The notes beneath the pieces were generated by a model, which worked only from the letters and a program-made list of their open reading frames with translations, had not been told where the DNA came from and did not search any database. Both the position numbers and the translations under genes were made by a program. From Natronococcus occultus SP4 (lineage in GTDB: Archaea; Halobacteriota; Halobacteria; Halobacteriales; Natrialbaceae), in NCBI RefSeq assembly GCF_000328685.1, contig NC_019974.1:1169001-1233000 (forward strand): a DNA stretch of 64,000 nucleotides, written 5' to 3'. Position 1 is the stretch's first letter, and every line of letters begins with the position of its first letter. Positions 43,785 to 51,558 of this stretch are shown one piece after another.

Positions 43785-44280
43785 GTGGCTATTCGAGAAG
43801 ATTTGCTACGCACTCTGAATCGACTTAGGACCCGTGGAATGTTCCGAGCAGTCACGAGCATTCGCTTGCGCGTCTCAACCGTTGTGTCTGCGAGGAGCAG
43901 CGTCGAGACTACGTTATCCCCGTTGAGGATCAGATTATTCGATTCAATGTTTCCTCGTGAAAGACGTCCAGCGCAGTCTCGTCGATCGAATCCGTCTCGA
44001 CCGCTCGTCGGAGCTCCACCGGGTCAAAACAGTTCCACGAGCGGGAACTGAGTGGCGTCGATCTCGTTGATTTGCTCGTCCGAGATGTATAGATCGATGA
44101 CGAGGAGATCGACGACGCCGACAGTCTTATTTCGCAACTCGGTTCCCTACTGCGCCTCGACCCGCCAGTCCCCTCAAGCAGATGATCCTCTGGGGCGTGG
44201 AACCTGCGGGCCAGACCCACGATCCCGCTGACAGTAAATTCGGTGACGGCACCGTCGTTTATCCGGGACTATACAGCACT
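43785..44280 (-). pseudogene. Decayed 2-hydroxyacid dehydrogenase (duplicate locus)
   Basis: Minus-strand pieces in several frames match the dehydrogenase at 26 kb: VGLARRFHAPEDHLLEG near 44200, ELRRAVETDSIDETALDVFHEE near 43990-44010, and NLILNGDNVVSTLLLADTTVETRKRMLVTARNIPRVL near 43820-43940. Stops and frameshifts separate them. The retained DVFHEE suggests that the other copy lost its base at exactly that point. Confidence 0.7.
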
Positions 44281-44284
44281 TTCC

Positions 44285-44465
44285 CAGTATTCGTCACAGA
44301 TATTGTCGATAGTCCATGCACCCAAAAGCAGTTTCATCGACGTCGTGATCTAATTCGTACAACGCGACACTGGCGAATCCCGAATCGGTGTTTTTGCGTG
44401 GTCGATTTCTTCGTCAGGAACGTTAGAGTACGTCGTGGACGCTTCATACTCAAATAATTCCTGTG
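44285..44465 (-). pseudogene. N-terminal remnant of an MmgE/PrpD gene (duplicate locus)
   Basis: The minus strand reads YEASTTYSNVPDEEIDHAKTPIRDS and then, in a shifted frame, HDVDETAFGCMDYRQY. This aligns with YVETITYDDIPSEATEHAKTAIRDY...HHEVGDTIYNYID of the intact protein at 28 kb. Only the first 60 or so codons remain; the body of the gene has been deleted. Confidence 0.6.
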
Positions 44466-44615
44466 CTTCACCCGTTTATCATCGAACTTCATGAAAAACC
44501 TTAGCTATCTGGTTGCAGCGCGTCTGTACCTTCGATAATTCGCCGGAATATCCACTGATCGTGACACGGTTGCGGTCGTCCTGATCAACCTCGGTCAGGC
44601 TAGTTCCCCGATCTT

Positions 44616-44632
44616 GTTCGTCTATGACGAAC
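44616..44632. promoter_or_regulatory. Palindrome type 1 in the duplicate locus
   Basis: GTTCGT-CTATG-ACGAAC, a 6-5-6 inverted repeat in the position equivalent to the site at 28528-28544. Confidence 0.6.
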
Positions 44633-44680
44633 CTATATCCAACATGCTTTATCGAAAGCTGGATGATCACTGCCACTGAT

Positions 44681-44700
44681 TTACAATAGTACTTTTGTAA
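44681..44700. promoter_or_regulatory. Palindrome type 2 in the duplicate locus
   Basis: TTACAATAGTACTTTTGTAA, the best copy of the type 2 palindrome, positioned between the two type 1 sites exactly as in the intact locus. Confidence 0.6.
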
Positions 44701-44780
44701 CATATGCCGACATACCCCCGGCAACTAATACTTATTAGCCATCTCTTAAACTAATCACACATCACATTCTGAAATCGAGT

Positions 44781-44797
44781 GTTCGTTCGCTACGAAC
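44781..44797. promoter_or_regulatory. Palindrome type 1, second site in the duplicate locus
   Basis: GTTCGT-TCGCT-ACGAAC, equivalent to 28753-28769. Conservation of both half-sites beside decayed genes suggests either recent decay or continued binding. Confidence 0.6.
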
Positions 44798-44799
44798 CG

Positions 44800-45607
44800 A
44801 ATCCATCACTCGCCGTCAATCGACTGACCGGTAACACCCAATTATCGCCGTTTGATAACTTCTTCTCTCGTCTGACGCGACACTTCTTATTATTGGAAGC
44901 TAGTATGATTTCCCTCCAACAGTTGCAAACACTCAATTTGTCCCGAGTTCGTTTGCCATTCTGGGCAGGTGATTGGGAATTCCTCGTAGAATCAGTCCGC
45001 CTCTATTCGGCATCGAGGGGAGACACCGCACACGCCGACAACTTCATTATTCGAGATGATTGGCGTCCTGATCGCCCAGAAATCCGATCTCGATTCTTGC
45101 TTGTATCTACGCTCGCGGGTATCTTCTAGTTCAGCTAATAGTTTGTCGCGATTGGTGATCCTCTCCTCGGTTTCCGCTGATAGCCCTCATTGGTCGATGA
45201 CTTCCTTGATTCGCTCACTTTACTGTTTTGGCTTTCACGGCGCCTTCGCCGGTAGCCACATACAAATAGATTGCTCGGCCCCGCTCCTTGATGAAGAACT
45301 GTATACGTCCGTCGGTCCTCTCCGCGAACTATAACTATTTGTTTGGCTACTCCGTTCCATTCGTGCCGCTGTCTCACGTACTCGCCTATGATGAGGAACT
45401 TCAAGCTGACGTGGTACCCGCCGTAGGACGTACTGCTCGTTGTACCTGATTGTCCACTACTGGTGCAGCGTACTCTTCGCAAAACCAAGCTCGATGGCAA
45501 TCTCTACTATCTGCGAACCGTCGCGGTTTATGAGGGCCTCGGGAATTCGGAAGATGGTGTTGAGGGTTCGGATTCCTTGAGCAGACGAGCGTTCGTTCAT
45601 AACAAAT
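44800..45607 (-). pseudogene. Decayed IclR regulator (duplicate locus)
   Basis: Fragments match the IclR protein at 29.2-30 kb: GGYHVSLKFLIIGEYVRQRHEWNGVAKQ (45330-45420), a piece equivalent to the HTH around 45430-45590, and shifted frames of the effector domain towards 45130. Multiple frameshifts make it non-functional. At its former start, GTTCGT-TCATA-ACAAAT (45591-45607) is a degraded form of the autoregulatory palindrome. Confidence 0.65.
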
Positions 45608-45699
45608 GTCTGTGTGGCGGTGCCTCTCAATCTTCCCTTGTTATTTTCATATCTCTACTAATTTGTTAACTGGTAGCTATAGTAGCGCTATAGTAGTCT

Positions 45700-46102
45700 T
45701 TAGAAATAATTACTCACTTTTGGTACAGAGATTTGATCAAGAGCTGTATCGATCGTTGTTGTGGGGTCGTTGAGTGAGTCAAAGAAGCGGTTGCTAAGTG
45801 CCGCTTGGAGTTGTCTCCAGCACTCTTCGACAGGATTTAGTTCTGGCGAGTACGCTGGTAATGTCACGAAGGCGAGGTCGTCACGGGCCGCCAGGTCCGT
45901 GACGGCCGACGCCTGAAAATACGGCGCTCCATCCAGCACGATAAGCAGATTATATTTAAGCTCTTTTCATAATGCAAGGATGAAATGTTCTGCGTGTTCG
46001 ACGGTGACGTACTCTTCGAACCGAGCGAAAAAGCGATCACCGAGGACGGTGATTGCTTTTTCTTGGTTTGAAAAGTCGTAACTGGTAGGAATAGCAAATA
46101 TT
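45700..46102 (-). pseudogene. IS630-family transposase, 3' half
   Basis: The C-terminal DDE_3-type sequence IVLDGAPYFQASAVTDLAA...FVTLPAYSPELNPVEECWRQLQAAL is unmistakable IS630. Just upstream the frame reads DFSNQEKAITVLGDRFFARFEEYVTVEHAEHFILAL followed by a TGA in place of a likely Trp codon. The 5' part is cut off by the IS6-like element whose terminal repeat begins at 46103. Confidence 0.8.
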
Positions 46103-46847
46103 GGCACTGTCTAGTTCTGCACCTCCTCGATCGGCGTCTTTCCGTCGAGAGCTTGGTGCGGTCTCTGGCGGTTGTAGTAGTGCATGAATTGTTCAAACCA
46201 TTCGTATGCACTCGCCCGACTGCCCACCCACGAGTTATGGAAGCGGTCGATGCGCACTTTGAGGGTGTGAAACCACTTTTCGATGAGGTTTCGCTCGGTA
46301 TAGTTGACCCGACCGCTTAACCCTAATCGAGCAAGGGCAGTCCGATAGCCGAATTGATCGACGAGAAATACGGTGTCGGAGAGATCGTATTTCTCGTTAA
46401 GTCGATGCAGAAACGCAGCTGCCGGATCGGTTCCGTGCCGACCAAACAACGCGACATCGAGAATCAGCTTCGTTTCGGTGTCTATTGCAGCGTACAGCCA
46501 AGACCACTCGCCATTGATCTTGACAGCGGTCTCGTCAATCGCGACCCGCTTCGGCTGCGCCTCAGGCGGGTCGCACCCGCTGTCAGCCAGCCGATGTACC
46601 CAGTTCCAGACCGCTCCGTGAGAGCGTTCAACGCCTAATTCAGCGAGAATCGTTGTTGTCTCCCGAAGTGAACAACCGGTCTGATGAAGGCGGACGGCGA
46701 ACGCCCTGACGGGCGTCGCCGTCCGCTCGTTCTCCCAAGATTCTTCTAAATCCGCGTCGTAGCTCTCGCTGAGCAGGTTTGCGAGCATCCTAACCAATTC
46801 ACTCAACGACCTGCTCGTTTCTCAAACTGGCTCAACTAGACAGTGCC
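46103..46847 (-). mobile_element. IS6-family insertion sequence
   Basis: A 745-base element bounded by perfect 14-base terminal inverted repeats GGCACTGTCTAGTT (46103-46116) and AACTAGACAGTGCC (46834-46847), enclosing a single intact transposase. The eight bases outside each end (CAAATATT left, TACAGAGA right) do not match, so no target duplication is visible. The element therefore probably sits at a deletion or recombination junction. Confidence 0.85.
46111..46806 (-). CDS. IS6-family DDE transposase
   Basis: A 231-residue transposase. An N-terminal helix-turn-helix-like part (VRAFAVRLHQTGCSLRETTTILAELGVERSHGAVWNWVHRL) precedes the catalytic core: Asp91 in VAIDETAVKINGEWSWLYAAID, Asp150 in VFLVDQFGYRTAL, and a Glu in ERNLIEKWFHTLKVRID (Glu176 most likely). 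The frame is intact, so the element may be active. The stop lies 8 bases inside the left end. Confidence 0.9.
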   Translation of the reverse strand: MSELVRMLANLLSESYDADLEESWENERTATPVRAFAVRLHQTGCSLRETTTILAELGVERSHGAVWNWVHRLADSGCDPPEAQPKRVAIDETAVKINGEWSWLYAAIDTETKLILDVALFGRHGTDPAAAFLHRLNEKYDLSDTVFLVDQFGYRTALARLGLSGRVNYTERNLIEKWFHTLKVRIDRFHNSWVGSRASAYEWFEQFMHYYNRQRPHQALDGKTPIEEVQN

Positions 46848-47079
46848 TACAGAGATAAAACATTCGTAATGTTATTTGATTGGTAGGGTATATGATCGGA
46901 TATTTACCAGTATAATCTAATTTGAGGTCTAAGTTATAATCGCCCTTAGACGAGTTCCCTATCTACTCAGAAAGCTCCTCTCCCGCTGCTCGAAGACATT
47001 CGATGCGACTACGTTATGCGAATAGGTAAGCTACGGACCAAATCTATAGCCCCCTCATCCCGCGGTGAGTAGAACGTGT

Positions 47080-47197
47080 TCCCGAAGGAGGAATGCCTAT
47101 GGGATCTCGAGGGACTGTTCGACACTCCCGTGGTCACGCGCGAGAATCGATTCGGCGGCATCGACGAGTTGGTCGAAGTTCGTCCAGACGAGGCAAT
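47080..47197 (-). repeat. Gene fragment duplicated at 50.57-50.69 kb
   Basis: The minus strand encodes LVWTNFDQLVDAAESILARDHGSVEQSLEIP before stopping. The same peptide, with few changes, is at 50571-50690. Both look like the N-terminal portion of a haloarchaeal protein of unknown function. The surrounding 46848-47500 holds no intact gene. Confidence 0.55.
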
Positions 47198-47506
47198 CAA
47201 CTTGGCGCTGCAAACGACTGCAGCACGATTAGATGGTTATCTCCCTATCATCGATATGCCGCTACAGAGCGTTTCACCCCAAGATCGCGTCTGTGGCGAT
47301 GTTTCCACCTTCTCCCCCACCCCACTTTCACAACAGCTAAAATACAGTGTAGTTCAATTTCCCCGGTGGCCTCCCTATACGACAGGGCCGTGTCTCTGGA
47401 TGGTACATGGGTGCTATGGCCAGTGCTCAAGATACCCTATACAGGGACACCAGTAGAGTGGGCTGCAGGAACGGAAAACGATCAAGAACAGACTACGATC
47501 GCTTTA

Positions 47507-47591
47507 TTCTTTAAGTGGTTCTGACCACAAGGTAGAGCTATGACGGGAGGTCGTTCTCGCATAATTCTCAACTCGGTAGCGTAGACTACCG
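47507..47591 (+). repeat. Copy B of the 85-base inverted duplicate
   Basis: Matches the minus strand of 1471-1556, including AAGGTAGAGCTATGAC and the CGGTAG...CTACCG hairpin. Immediately upstream a short frame ends ...TIALFFKWF, partly shared with copy A (PFFKLF), suggesting that the repeat begins at the 3' end of an unidentified transposon gene. Confidence 0.6.
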
Positions 47592-47723
47592 TTATTCTGT
47601 CAAAGCTGGAGCTACTACTGGGTGGAACAGACGATAGCGGACGACGTGCTCATCACGTCGTTGAGCCGATCGGGTTATGAGTTTGAGAACGTCGATCCAG
47701 AGCTGAGTCGGGTCGCGTGTAAT

Positions 47724-49376
47724 CTACGACTCGTCTCTGTAAATCTCGACCTCCCCGGACTGATTGTCGTTATCTTGGACGCTGATACTCCAAGTCGAAC
47801 CGTCTCCAGAGATCGCTCCAATAGCCGGACCGATATCGTATGAATTCTCCCAGATAAGGTTACCACTGTCGACAACGGCTATCTCGCCGTTGCCTCGATC
47901 TGCAACGAGCACACGGTCTCCGTTGTCGCTGACGCTTACATCCTCAGCACCCCAGAAACCAAGCGATGCTGTCCATTGTTCATCGCCGGTTTCAGCGTCA
48001 ACAGCGTGGAGGGTTCCATCCCCTTCTGACGTGACAATCGTGCTGCCATCCGACGAGAGGTAGACCCAGCCACCATACGAATCAGTTTCCCAGACGACGT
48101 TGCCCTCGAGATCAAGAACGATCGTCTTGCCATCGTCAGTTCCGGCGACAACCAACTCACGCTCGCTGTCGATGTTGACCGAAATCACATCTTCGTCAGT
48201 TTCGTGAGTCCATTGCTCGGCGCCAGTGCTGTCGTAGAGTTTGACGCCAGCGGATCCATAGCGCTCGATATCATCACCTGAATAACGACCGGCACCGACA
48301 GCCACGTAGTCTCCCTCATCTGTGATAGCAACAGTCTGTCCGACAGATTCGCTCAGGTCTGTTTCCCACTGGATCTCACCATTCGCTGAAGCAGCAACAG
48401 TGCCGGGACCAGTGATTGGTGAGGAAACAGACGCAATCGTTGTCCCATCTGCAGTGGCATCGAGATCCCATAATTCGGGGTGCTGGAGAGCCGGCCCGTC
48501 GTCCTCGGTTAGGTCGAGTGAGCCGTACATATCAGCATCCATCCAGCCAACGGTACCTGTGGTTCCGTCTTCAGATACTTGGAGATGAGAGACACTGCGG
48601 TCAGCTCCGAGATTGATGACGTCGCCGTCTCTCTGCTCGTCGTATACCATTACGTTCCCGTCACCGAATCCGAAGAGGACGGTCTCACCGTCGGGTGAGA
48701 GGCCTGTAACGAGGCCAGAGGTGCTATATGTCTCGCTAGCCCGCTGCTCGATGCCCGAACTCGAGTCGTCATCAGAACTGTCGTCGGCTTCTGTGGGTTC
48801 CGACTCGAGTGTGATAGTCACTTCATCATCGCTTTCGATCGTCACATCTGTACTTCCGCTTTCGTAGCCGTCGGACTCAGCATTGACTGTAATCGATCCG
48901 CCTTCTGTCTCGAACGTTGCTTGGCCGTCCTCGTTCGTCTGCTGATCGTCACGAGTGTCGAAGATTATCGCATCGTCATGGACGAACTCTACATCGGCAT
49001 TTTCGATCGGGTCGCTATTCTCATCGACGACCGTCACAACGACGGTATAGTCGCCTGACTCTTCGCCACTGGCTTCAGCGCTATCTGCCGAGGATTGTGT
49101 CTCTTCACCCCCACCACCAGCCATGAGCAGACCCCAGATTACGAGTCCATACACACCTGCAACGGCACCTGCTTTCACTCCACCGCCGGCGGCTATCCCT
49201 GGTAGTGCTGTTAGCTTATTAGCTGTTCCCCGCCAATTCGTGCCGACGATGATGCCAAGCACGATCGGGAAGAAGACAAGCGCAAATAATCCCAAGATTA
49301 GGTACCCACTCCCCACTGCGACATTTCTCCCGGTTTTGTTCGGCTTCATGCCCGGGATACTATCCGCGATTTCCAT
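47724..49376 (-). CDS. Membrane-anchored beta-propeller protein
   Basis: A 550-residue protein. Two hydrophobic helices lie near the N-terminus (about 22-46 and 66-87). A Ser/Glu-rich stretch leads to a carboxypeptidase-regulatory/PEGA-like beta-sandwich (108-190, DYTVVVTVVDENSDPIENADVEF...). After an acidic Ser linker, residues 205-550 form repeated PQQ/WD-like blades, for example GAEQWTHETDEDVISVNIDS, GNVVWETDSYGGWVYLSSDG and GDEQWTASLGFWGAEDVSVSD. The repeats suggest an outward-facing sensor or protein-binding scaffold. No enzymatic motif is seen. Flanked by gene debris, so context gives no role. Confidence 0.75.
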   Translation of the reverse strand: MEIADSIPGMKPNKTGRNVAVGSGYLILGLFALVFFPIVLGIIVGTNWRGTANKLTALPGIAAGGGVKAGAVAGVYGLVIWGLLMAGGGGEETQSSADSAEASGEESGDYTVVVTVVDENSDPIENADVEFVHDDAIIFDTRDDQQTNEDGQATFETEGGSITVNAESDGYESGSTDVTIESDDEVTITLESEPTEADDSSDDDSSSGIEQRASETYSTSGLVTGLSPDGETVLFGFGDGNVMVYDEQRDGDVINLGADRSVSHLQVSEDGTTGTVGWMDADMYGSLDLTEDDGPALQHPELWDLDATADGTTIASVSSPITGPGTVAASANGEIQWETDLSESVGQTVAITDEGDYVAVGAGRYSGDDIERYGSAGVKLYDSTGAEQWTHETDEDVISVNIDSERELVVAGTDDGKTIVLDLEGNVVWETDSYGGWVYLSSDGSTIVTSEGDGTLHAVDAETGDEQWTASLGFWGAEDVSVSDNGDRVLVADRGNGEIAVVDSGNLIWENSYDIGPAIGAISGDGSTWSISVQDNDNQSGEVEIYRDES

Positions 49377-49506
49377 ACGCTGATACTAGTGCGGCAGATG
49401 ATAAGATTGCTGGAAAGAAAGTCACCTCTGATAGTGAGAGATATGGTATCCATTTGGCTGAGCGGCTGCGGAAACGACTACCTTACCAGACTGGGTCCTG
49501 CAGGTA

Positions 49507-49791
49507 TCAGAGCACCTCCGCCAGTGGACTTCCAACGGGCTCGCCGTCGCCTCGAAGCCGCAGGCCGTTGCGGCGGTCTTTATGGTCGGTACCGGATGTC
49601 CGATACTGGAGGACCTCAAGCGCGCGATCACGTTTCCGCTCGAGTTCGTCGACAACCTCCGTCGGGATGTCGCCGGCGCTTTCGAGGAGTGTTTCGAGCT
49701 GGTGCTTGCGGTCGAGTGCCGCGTTCGCGGAGATCGGGTCGGGTTCGTAGCCGGCGACGGCGTCAGCGACGTCCTCGTGAGTGCGCCGCAT
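49507..49791 (-). CDS. Small helical protein of unknown function
   Basis: A 94-codon frame, MRRTHEDVADAVAGYEPDPIS and onward, rich in charged residues and predicted helix (ALDRKHQLETLLESAGDIPTEVVDELERKRDRALEVLQYR). It overlaps the end of the upstream frame by 29 bases, as in translationally coupled pairs. I do not recognise the family. It could be a fragment. Confidence 0.35.
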   Translation of the reverse strand: MRRTHEDVADAVAGYEPDPISANAALDRKHQLETLLESAGDIPTEVVDELERKRDRALEVLQYRTSGTDHKDRRNGLRLRGDGEPVGSPLAEVL

Positions 49792-50233
49792 TAGCTCTCA
49801 CGCCCCCGAAACGACAGCCGTCCCGGTGACTGACGGTGCTTCGACCGATCGACTCGAGCGCCTCACGACCACAGTCGCGGCACTTGTGGTATCGCTCTCC
49901 GGTTGGCTCTCCATACTTGTCGAACTCTGGGAACGGACCGTCCCACGGATCGGCCTCGCCGTCCTCGAGAATCTCGGCGTCAGTAGCAGCCTTGCGAACG
50001 GTGAGTCCGCCGTCGATCGCGGCCACACGCTCGCTCGAGGTGTCCTCGGTCTCGTCAGTATCGACGGTCCCGACATGCTCACCAAGGTCCGGGTCGACAT
50101 CGATTCCGGCGTCGGTCGGGATCGGACGAATGCCCTTGGTGATATTGGAGGAAGGCGACAGTTCGGTCTGATTTGGACGCTGTCTTGTCGTTCTGGACCG
50201 GTTCCCCGATCGCAAATCCGTGCCCGACGACAA
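49763..50233 (-). CDS. Zinc-finger-like protein of unknown function, start uncertain
   Basis: Residues with coding character run from ITKGIRPIPTDAGIDVDPDLGEHV to the C-terminus, which has GERYHKCRDCGREALESIGRSTVSHRDGC, a CxxC followed by H and C that could bind one zinc. Proteins like this occur in haloarchaeal plasmid or element DNA in my recollection. The first 30 codons look non-coding and another frame upstream also looks protein-like, so the 5' end may be frameshifted. Confidence 0.4.
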   Translation of the reverse strand: MSSGTDLRSGNRSRTTRQRPNQTELSPSSNITKGIRPIPTDAGIDVDPDLGEHVGTVDTDETEDTSSERVAAIDGGLTVRKAATDAEILEDGEADPWDGPFPEFDKYGEPTGERYHKCRDCGREALESIGRSTVSHRDGCRFGGVRANAAHSRGRR

Positions 50234-50315
50234 GGAACGGGACCTTCTGCTCGCTTCCTAGTAATCTGCGCTCTTGAGACGTGACGATCCCGTCTTCGAG
50301 TTGACGGTGCTAAGT

Positions 50316-50690
50316 CTATGATATCTGTAGTGCTTCTTCGATTAGTTCGATGCTCTCGACTGTACTGGTGATCGCTGGGACAGCTGGTTTGATCTCACCA
50401 CCGGTGTAGAAGGCGAGATAGTTAGATGGTTTGAACGAGTGACTCAGCTGGCAGAAGTACAGACCGTCGGTAGTGCATTCGGTCCAGACTTTGCGAGCGG
50501 CAACGACGAGGACGCGATCGTCGCGATCACTCACGAGATCTTCCTCGTAGAGGAAGCGAACGAGTTCTCGAAGGAGGAATGCCTCTCGTTCGGTGGGGAT
50601 CTCGAGCGATTGTTCGGCGCTGCCGTGGTCTCGTGCTAAGATCGATTCAGCGGCATCGACGAATTTGTCGAAGTTCGTCTAGACGAGGCG
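50316..50690 (-). pseudogene. N-terminal piece of an unidentified haloarchaeal protein
   Basis: The minus strand reads TNFDKFVDAAESILARDHGSAEQSLEIPTEREAFLLRELVRFLYEEDLVSDRDDRVLVV...KVWTECTTDGLYFCQLSHSFKPSNYLAFYTGGEIKPAVPAITSTVESIELIEEAL, with a TAG just before TNFDK where the other copy (47.1 kb) has a Trp codon. The protein seems to be cut short at 50316. Family not recognised; the long uninterrupted part shows it was recently a gene. Confidence 0.5.
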
Positions 50691-51170
50691 GTCGTCGACC
50701 GGCTCCGATCGCTCATCGAGCGGTTCCCGGAATCTGAACTCGAATTCGATCTGCGCGCGCTCGCGGATGTGATGATCGGCATCTCAGAGTCGGCCGATCC
50801 GTAGGCGCCGGTGAACCGCCATATCGAACACATGGAGACCGCGGATCGGTTCCGAACGCTGCTCCCGGCGGTAGATCTCCCGGCGATGACAGTCGCTCGC
50901 GACTGTGTCGTCGAGGCGGACAGCCAGCACGAGATCGTCGTGAGAAAGCGCCTCGCGCGGACGGTCTTGGACCGCCGGGGCTACCGCAAACTGGTCGAGG
51001 AGATGCTCGCGTCGGGCAACTGTGAGCTGTCCGTCTCTGAGCGAGAGATCTCCCCCGAGGCGGTTCACGAGAATAAGTCTGTGATGAGTCGAGAAACCAA
51101 ATGTACGGCGTGTCGACCGGTTCTCGGTGAGATGCGGCTGGAGTGGTTTGAGGGCCGACCCAGCAGTTAG
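50680..51170 (+). pseudogene. FilR1-type sensor domain remnant
   Basis: The frame reads LIERFPESELEFDLRALADVMIGISESADP, then a TAG, then APVNRHIEHMETADRFRTLLPAVDLPAMTVARDCVVEADSQHEIVVRKRLARTVLDRRGYRKLVEEMLASGNCELSVSEREI and an unrelated tail. This is the middle (sensor) domain of a FilR1-like regulator without its winged helix. The region after the nonsense codon is closely related to residues 85-115 of the truncated regulator at 4.8 kb. Confidence 0.6.
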
Positions 51171-51273
51171 CTGTGCTTGGTTTGTAGAATACTATATTTA
51201 ATATAGCACTCATTCCACCGGGTTGATTTCACACACAGTGCATAGTACCCCTCCCCTCACAGCAACTAGCCAC

Positions 51274-51543
51274 TCACAATTTTCGTTTGAGGACCTGTGC
51301 TAGCTGCTCCTCGATTTCAGTGGCCTGCAGGATCTTGATCTCGCTCTCGGCTTGCTCCTCGAGCGAGGCTGTCTCTCTTTTGAGATCCTGCACAACGAGT
51401 AGGCCGTTCCAACCCGAGCCGAAGTACCCCTCTGTATCGCGTCCAAAGACGTACTCCTTGTTGAGACGCAAGAAGGCGAGATACTCGAGCGTCTCCTTGA
51501 TCCCGCGCCGAATCGTGTCCTCGTTGGCGCTGTTTTTGAAGCT
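51274..51543 (-). pseudogene. 3' end of a truncated unidentified gene at the sugar-regulon boundary
   Basis: The minus frame reads VSFKNSANEDTIRRGIKETLEYLAFLRLNKEYVFGRDTEGYFGSGWNGLLVVQDLKRE...ILQATEIEEQLAQVLKRKL-stop. It has no start; the frame is cut near 51543, directly beside the stop of the FGGY kinase at 51559. The SFKNS segment could be a worn E-x-K nuclease motif, but that is speculative. The abrupt cut marks where the sugar genes were joined to older DNA. Confidence 0.5.
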
Positions 51544-51558
51544 GACTAGTAGTATAGG

